This document shows, one piece after another, positions 60,089-64,000 of a stretch of DNA of 64,000 bases. Numbering within the stretch: the first letter of the stretch is position 1; every line of letters starts with the position of its first letter. Source of the stretch: Chytridium lagenaria. Its lineage: Eukaryota; Chytridiomycota; Chytridiomycetes; Chytridiales; Chytridiaceae. Both the position numbers and the translations under genes were made by a program. The stretch is from the NCBI GenBank assembly GCA_025449115.1, contig JAHLKC010000039.1:124001-188000 (forward strand), read 5' to 3'. Under the pieces are notes generated by a model, which was given only the letters and a program-made list of their open reading frames with translations, ran no database searches and was not told where the DNA came from.

Positions 60089-61261
60089 ATGGCCGAAGAT
60101 GCGCAACAACGTAAGATCACCGATACCTAACATGACTAAATCTAATAATTAACACCTCCATGTAGTTTCGTTCTCCGTCAGCTTCCGAGGCAAATCCATA
60201 CCGATCCAGATGCCCGTCAATTCCACTCTCCAAGACCTCCACGTCCTGATCGAAACGCACACCCAAATACCTCCCCAAAACCAACGCCTTCTCCACACGG
60301 GCAAGATTCTCACCACTGAAACCCTCTCCACGATTCGTCCCCATTCCAAAATCCTCATGATCGGAACCTCTCAGCAAACCATTGACGCTGTTATTCAAAA
60401 GTCAAAAGACGTGGCGGTGGCTCATCAAAATCATCAAAAATATAGGGTGACGTCGAGAATGGACGCTGTGGTGTCGTATTTTGGGAGTGTGGAGGTGTTG
60501 CAAGGGTTTGGGGATTCTATGAAGGCGAGAAGATTGTTGGAGAGGTTGCGGGATGATGTAGGGATACGAGAGATTATGAGACGACGAGGATGGGTTGTGG
60601 GAGTTTTGAAAGAGTTGCATCCAAATGAGAAGACGATCTTAGGATATAATCAGAATAAGGGGCAGGTGATTGTTTTATTTTTCGTTTTCTCACGTTTGCA
60701 TAAAATGCGATACGGAATCTTACCTATGGTGACTTTTTAGGTGATTGCGCTGAGGTTAAGGACAGATGAGCTGGATGGATTTAGGCATTATCCGGCTGTC
60801 AAACAGGTGTTATTGCATGAATTGGCGCACATGTATGTCTAAAGCGTTCTCAGCTTTTGCCTATTTGTTTTTTTGTTTTTGTTTTTGTTTTTTAAAAAAA
60901 TCGAATATTCACGATTTGTTTTTGTAGGGTACATTCGGACCATGACAACCAATTCCACTCTCTCAATCGTCTTCTTAACAAAGAGGTAAGCTGTTACCCA
61001 TCCATTTTTGTTAAAACTTTCTTTTAGTACAGCTCATACTCTAGCGGCCACACTGTCAATTCATCGTCATTCGCCACATTTCGTGACGAGGACGCTGGAA
61101 CCGTCGATGATCATGGCTATACGGGTGGATCGTTCGTTTTAGGTGGGAAGAGACGGGATGATGATAGACCCATGAGAGAGTTATTGGCGGAAGCTGCGCT
61201 GTTGAGATTGACGGATGAGGAGAAGGAGATAACGGAAAGTTGCGGGGGTGACAAAGAATAA
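60089..61261 (+). CDS. Ubiquitin-like and WLM domain metalloprotease (Wss1-related)
   Basis: Exon 1 gives MAEDAQQ; after a short intron a ubiquitin-like domain follows: SFSVSFRGKSIPIQMPVNST, LQDLHVLIETHTQIPPQNQR, LLHTGKILTTETLSTIRPHS. The WLM zinc-protease part has RRRGWVVGVLKELHPNEKTI, LGYNQNKGQVIALRLRTDEL and KQVLLHELAHMVHSDHDNQF, giving the HExxHxxxxxH motif plus Asp typical of Wss1/SPRTN-like repair proteases. The C-terminus (TGGSFVLGGKRRDD, LLAEAALLRLTDEEKEITES) ends at 61261. Architecture matches the fungal 'ubiquitin and WLM domain' proteins, thought to act on ubiquitin-like-modified or DNA-linked proteins. The large exon is C-rich in its first half and G-rich in its second. Confidence 0.88.
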
Positions 61262-62030
61262 GGGATTGTTGGCGACCTGCATTGTTTTTCTCTATATTTT
61301 TTTTTTTGTAATTGTATTTAACGTATCGTGACTTCATGATTTTGATGATTGATTATAAATTTTCTGTTTACTTTATGTAGTTGAAGCTAAATGTATAAAG
61401 TCGATTGAATGGTCTTTCAATCTTTGCAGTAACGCTTGGACAAACATTGAGCACAATTATAAATTCATAAAAACCGTCCGTATGTTTAAAAATCATGACA
61501 CAATTGATCAGCAACCATATCCTAATCTAAAAATTGCATTGGGCTATTGTTATCCAAGGGGACGTCGAGAGACGCGTGGAGTGTAAGTTGCTTGTGATTT
61601 TATTTGAAGTTGGAAAGAAATCAACATAAGAGAGAACCATTTGAGGAAAGGTCTGCACCGTAATAATGAAAGCATCTTGCAAGAGTAAAATCCGCCTCTC
61701 GTCTCGTAGTCTCGTTTGCGGCCATTGATAAGTCATTTGGAGTATCATTATTTCATTATGACGCTGGTGGCATTTATGCAACGTCAATACTTTGCTGTCC
61801 ATTTTGAAATCAGGTTTTCATCTTGTTGGTCACTAACAGCATGAATTACAGCACCAGCAGATAGAAATATTGAATTTAAGGTATAAAGTTTTCGACGTAA
61901 CGTAAATGCACTTGACAAGAATAATCGTCGTTTTCATATTTTTCCATATGAATGCCCGTTTATACGGACTGAACTCGCTGACGCGAAAGTGTTATAATAA
62001 GTGATTTTTAATTTCTTATCCAGGTGACTG
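61262..62030. other. AT-rich intergenic region
   Basis: About 770 bp between convergent genes. Minus-strand open frame 61802-61527 has random composition. Nothing recognised. Confidence 0.55.
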
Positions 62031-63614
62031 TCAGTCACTCCCAGGACAAAGCCCAGAAGCAGTAAGCAAAATTAATACAAAACTACATACAATATACTTA
62101 TTCAAATGCATAAAGCAACTACAAAGAACCTCATCCACCTCCACCACCTCATCCTCCTCCTCCATCACCCCGCCAAAAACGCCACCTGCCTCACAAACCA
62201 TGCAACGCAAACCCCTCCCAAACCCCATATCATACCAATAATTCACAGCAATCGCTCCATCCAACCACGGTGTCGTTCCATCCCTCGTTGAATCACTGAT
62301 GGCCCATAAGATGGGAGGTAGAGCATTTGGCCGCGTGAAACTGTGACGTGGAGCGGGGAGGTGGTGGGGAGGCGGAGGGGGGGTTGTCCACCAGCGCGTT
62401 TTGGTGGGAGGGTCGAGGGGAGTGATGTGCAGTGACCTGTTGAGGATGGGGTGGGATGTATTGGAGGATGGGAGAGAACTTCTGAAGACGAAATATCTTT
62501 TAAAATTGCACAGGTTTTAATTTGTTTGCTTACCTTCTAATCTCCATGTATCCGTGCGTATTCTTTCAAACAATCAACATTGAATATTTGTTTGAAGAAA
62601 ATGAGCAATCAACAATGTATACGTGTATACGAAAGAAGATAAATAATAAATCATTGAAAAGTTGAGAAAAAAAAAAAGAAATGCAATATAAGAAAAACGA
62701 AAGATTATGTGACTATTACAAGCATAAATGAAATCAGTACAATATGAACTCCTTTTCTCCACTGATCACGACATAGAGGTTTTCGTAGCTAATTTTTTGG
62801 GATGGTTTAAGCGTCCACCTAATTCATGACGTACTGGTCTTTATGTGCGAAGTTATAGCGCGGGAGCTCCAACCAAACATTCACAGCGTCAGGTTTCTCA
62901 CCTTGCAAGAGCTGAGTGAAACAACTTTAAGGAATGGTTCACCTATAGCTTCGTCGGCGAAATCAATGGACGCAGGAACGTCGGAGAGGAGATCTCTGAA
63001 TTCACCGTGCATATTATTGTTCTACGCGAGAGGTTTATGTGTTAATTCTATGCAACAAGTTTATTGAATGGTTCTTTTAAAAAGCACTTTTGAACGGGGG
63101 CCAACATGGAAAGTGGTTGACATCATATGTGAGAATCAAAGAAAAACAGGAAAAGTAGCTAATGGTTCTCACCTGCGATTGAATATAATGCACGCCTTTC
63201 GACACTTCCCCATCCTTCCAACCTCAACCTCTCCCTCCCCCTCCACCCTCCCCACAAACTCCCTAAACGTCATCCCCTCTCATAAGGAACCACAAACCTC
63301 CCCTCGACGCCGCATCCGCAAGTCTAACAATCAATAACGACCGCAAACATCCATTTTCCTTACCCATTCGGCGTGACGGCCACCGTCAGTTGTGCGGCCC
63401 CTAACTTGGTCGAAAGGTAAGAGAGGTCAAGCCATTTCGTCATGGCTGGCCAGTGGGATGTGGCGTTGTTGATGAGAACGGGGCGACCTTCTGAGATCAT
63501 GCGGGAGAAGAGGAGAGAGGAGGGAGGGGAGGGGAGATGGTGGAGTTCGGTGGAGCCGTAGTCGCGGGCTTCATGGGAGAGACGGTTGAGGGCATGTATG
63601 AGTTTGTCTTGCAT
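62031..63614 (-). CDS. JmjC-domain protein, JMJD7-like, frame broken
   Basis: JMJD7 is a 2-oxoglutarate-dependent lysyl hydroxylase of the cupin/JmjC fold. The first exon begins MQDKLIHALNRLSHEARDYG, then SSLLFSRMISEGRPVLINNA, TSHWPAMTKWLDLSYLSTKL and AQLTVAVTPNG, all characteristic. Later exons show GVHYIQSQ, FRDLLSDVPASIDFADEAIG, NVWLELPRYNFAHKDQYV (H-x-D iron ligands: HKD), SYENLYVVISGEKEF, HVTVSRGQMLYLP and DGAIAVNYWYDMGFG. The second iron-binding His (LW-x-H-x-V in homologs) is out of frame at about 62291-62316; single-base changes there would restore it. The C-terminus after YDMGFG is uncertain. Confidence 0.75.
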
Positions 63615-64000
63615 TTCCTTTTTTTCCCCTCAAACTTCAATTAAGTACAAGTCTTATTTATTGCATCCTATGCAGCCGCGGCGATTACAGCTTATAGCGA
63701 CATCACGTAGATTTCAGAAACTCTTAATAAAAAACATCGCATCCTCTTTATCCGCTCATATGGAATTTATTCTCAATCTTCTTCTAACCTATCATTCACC
63801 AACTTTTCCATTCACCCCCTCAAAGTCCCCTTAAATTAACCGCCGCATGATACACCGCAATGACTTTATCAATGATGCTTGCGTCGTGGATGGAATGACA
63901 CAATCAACCATCCCGTCGTCTGAGAACTTGACGCGTCAATGATGCAGGGTAATGAGACGTAGGAGACGAGAAGATCGTGAACATCGCATCCTCTTTAACC
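63615..64000. other. Right-edge intergenic region
   Basis: No gene recognised. An 18-bp direct repeat, AACATCGCATCCTCTTTA, occurs at about 63735 and 63981. Confidence 0.5.

Overview
The window looks like nuclear DNA of a fungus. Genes are split by many short GT-AG introns (mostly 40-100 nt), and several encode fungal-type proteins: Mhr1/mL67, Ett1, Dml1/misato, Tsc10-type ketosphinganine reductase, Get2 and a C-terminal-SKL dienoyl-CoA isomerase. A clear IFT57 (intraflagellar transport) gene points to a flagellated, zoosporic lineage such as a chytrid or relative. No tRNA, rRNA or CRISPR array was recognised.

Layout. 0.5-9.0 kb: a coiled-coil/fibronectin-III protein, an Mhr1-like protein, a membrane-anchored PHP-domain phosphoesterase and an NDUFA4-type protein. 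9.57-16.19 kb: a 6.6-kb Mutator-like DNA transposon with about 91-bp terminal inverted repeats, a ULP1-type cysteine protease gene, a split MULE transposase gene and a 2.1-kb repeat-rich tail. 16.8-21.7 kb (minus strand): ketosphinganine reductase, IFT57, peroxisomal ECH1. 21.9-25.2 kb: NOG2 GTPase. 26-36.5 kb: a RhoGAP-like gene divergent from RFC1, then ETT1 divergent from DML1. 36.7-47.6 kb: dicarboxylate carrier, TRAPPC10 head-to-head with PSMG2 (32 bp between start codons), and an ABC-F ATPase. 48-51 kb: a decayed ABC-F fragment and a four-helix SUR7/PalI-like membrane protein. 51.6-57.6 kb: uS12m, eIF1A, GET2, an mL61-like protein and eL15 with a 6-nt microexon. 58.9-63.6 kb: EMC7, a ubiquitin-like/WLM metalloprotease and a JMJD7-like JmjC protein.

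The gene set is mostly housekeeping (translation, ribosome assembly, mitochondrial ribosome, ER insertion, vesicle tethering, proteasome assembly, DNA replication) with no operon logic. Neighbours are related only through compact divergent promoters and close convergent 3' ends.

Two features cut across the window. Many well-conserved genes carry one-base reading-frame breaks inside conserved motifs, often in C or G runs, which suggests indel errors in the assembly more than true pseudogenes. Many exons also change composition along their length, C-rich on the coding strand at the 5' side and G-rich at the 3' side, restarting at the next exon. That sawtooth skew is the most unusual signal I found.
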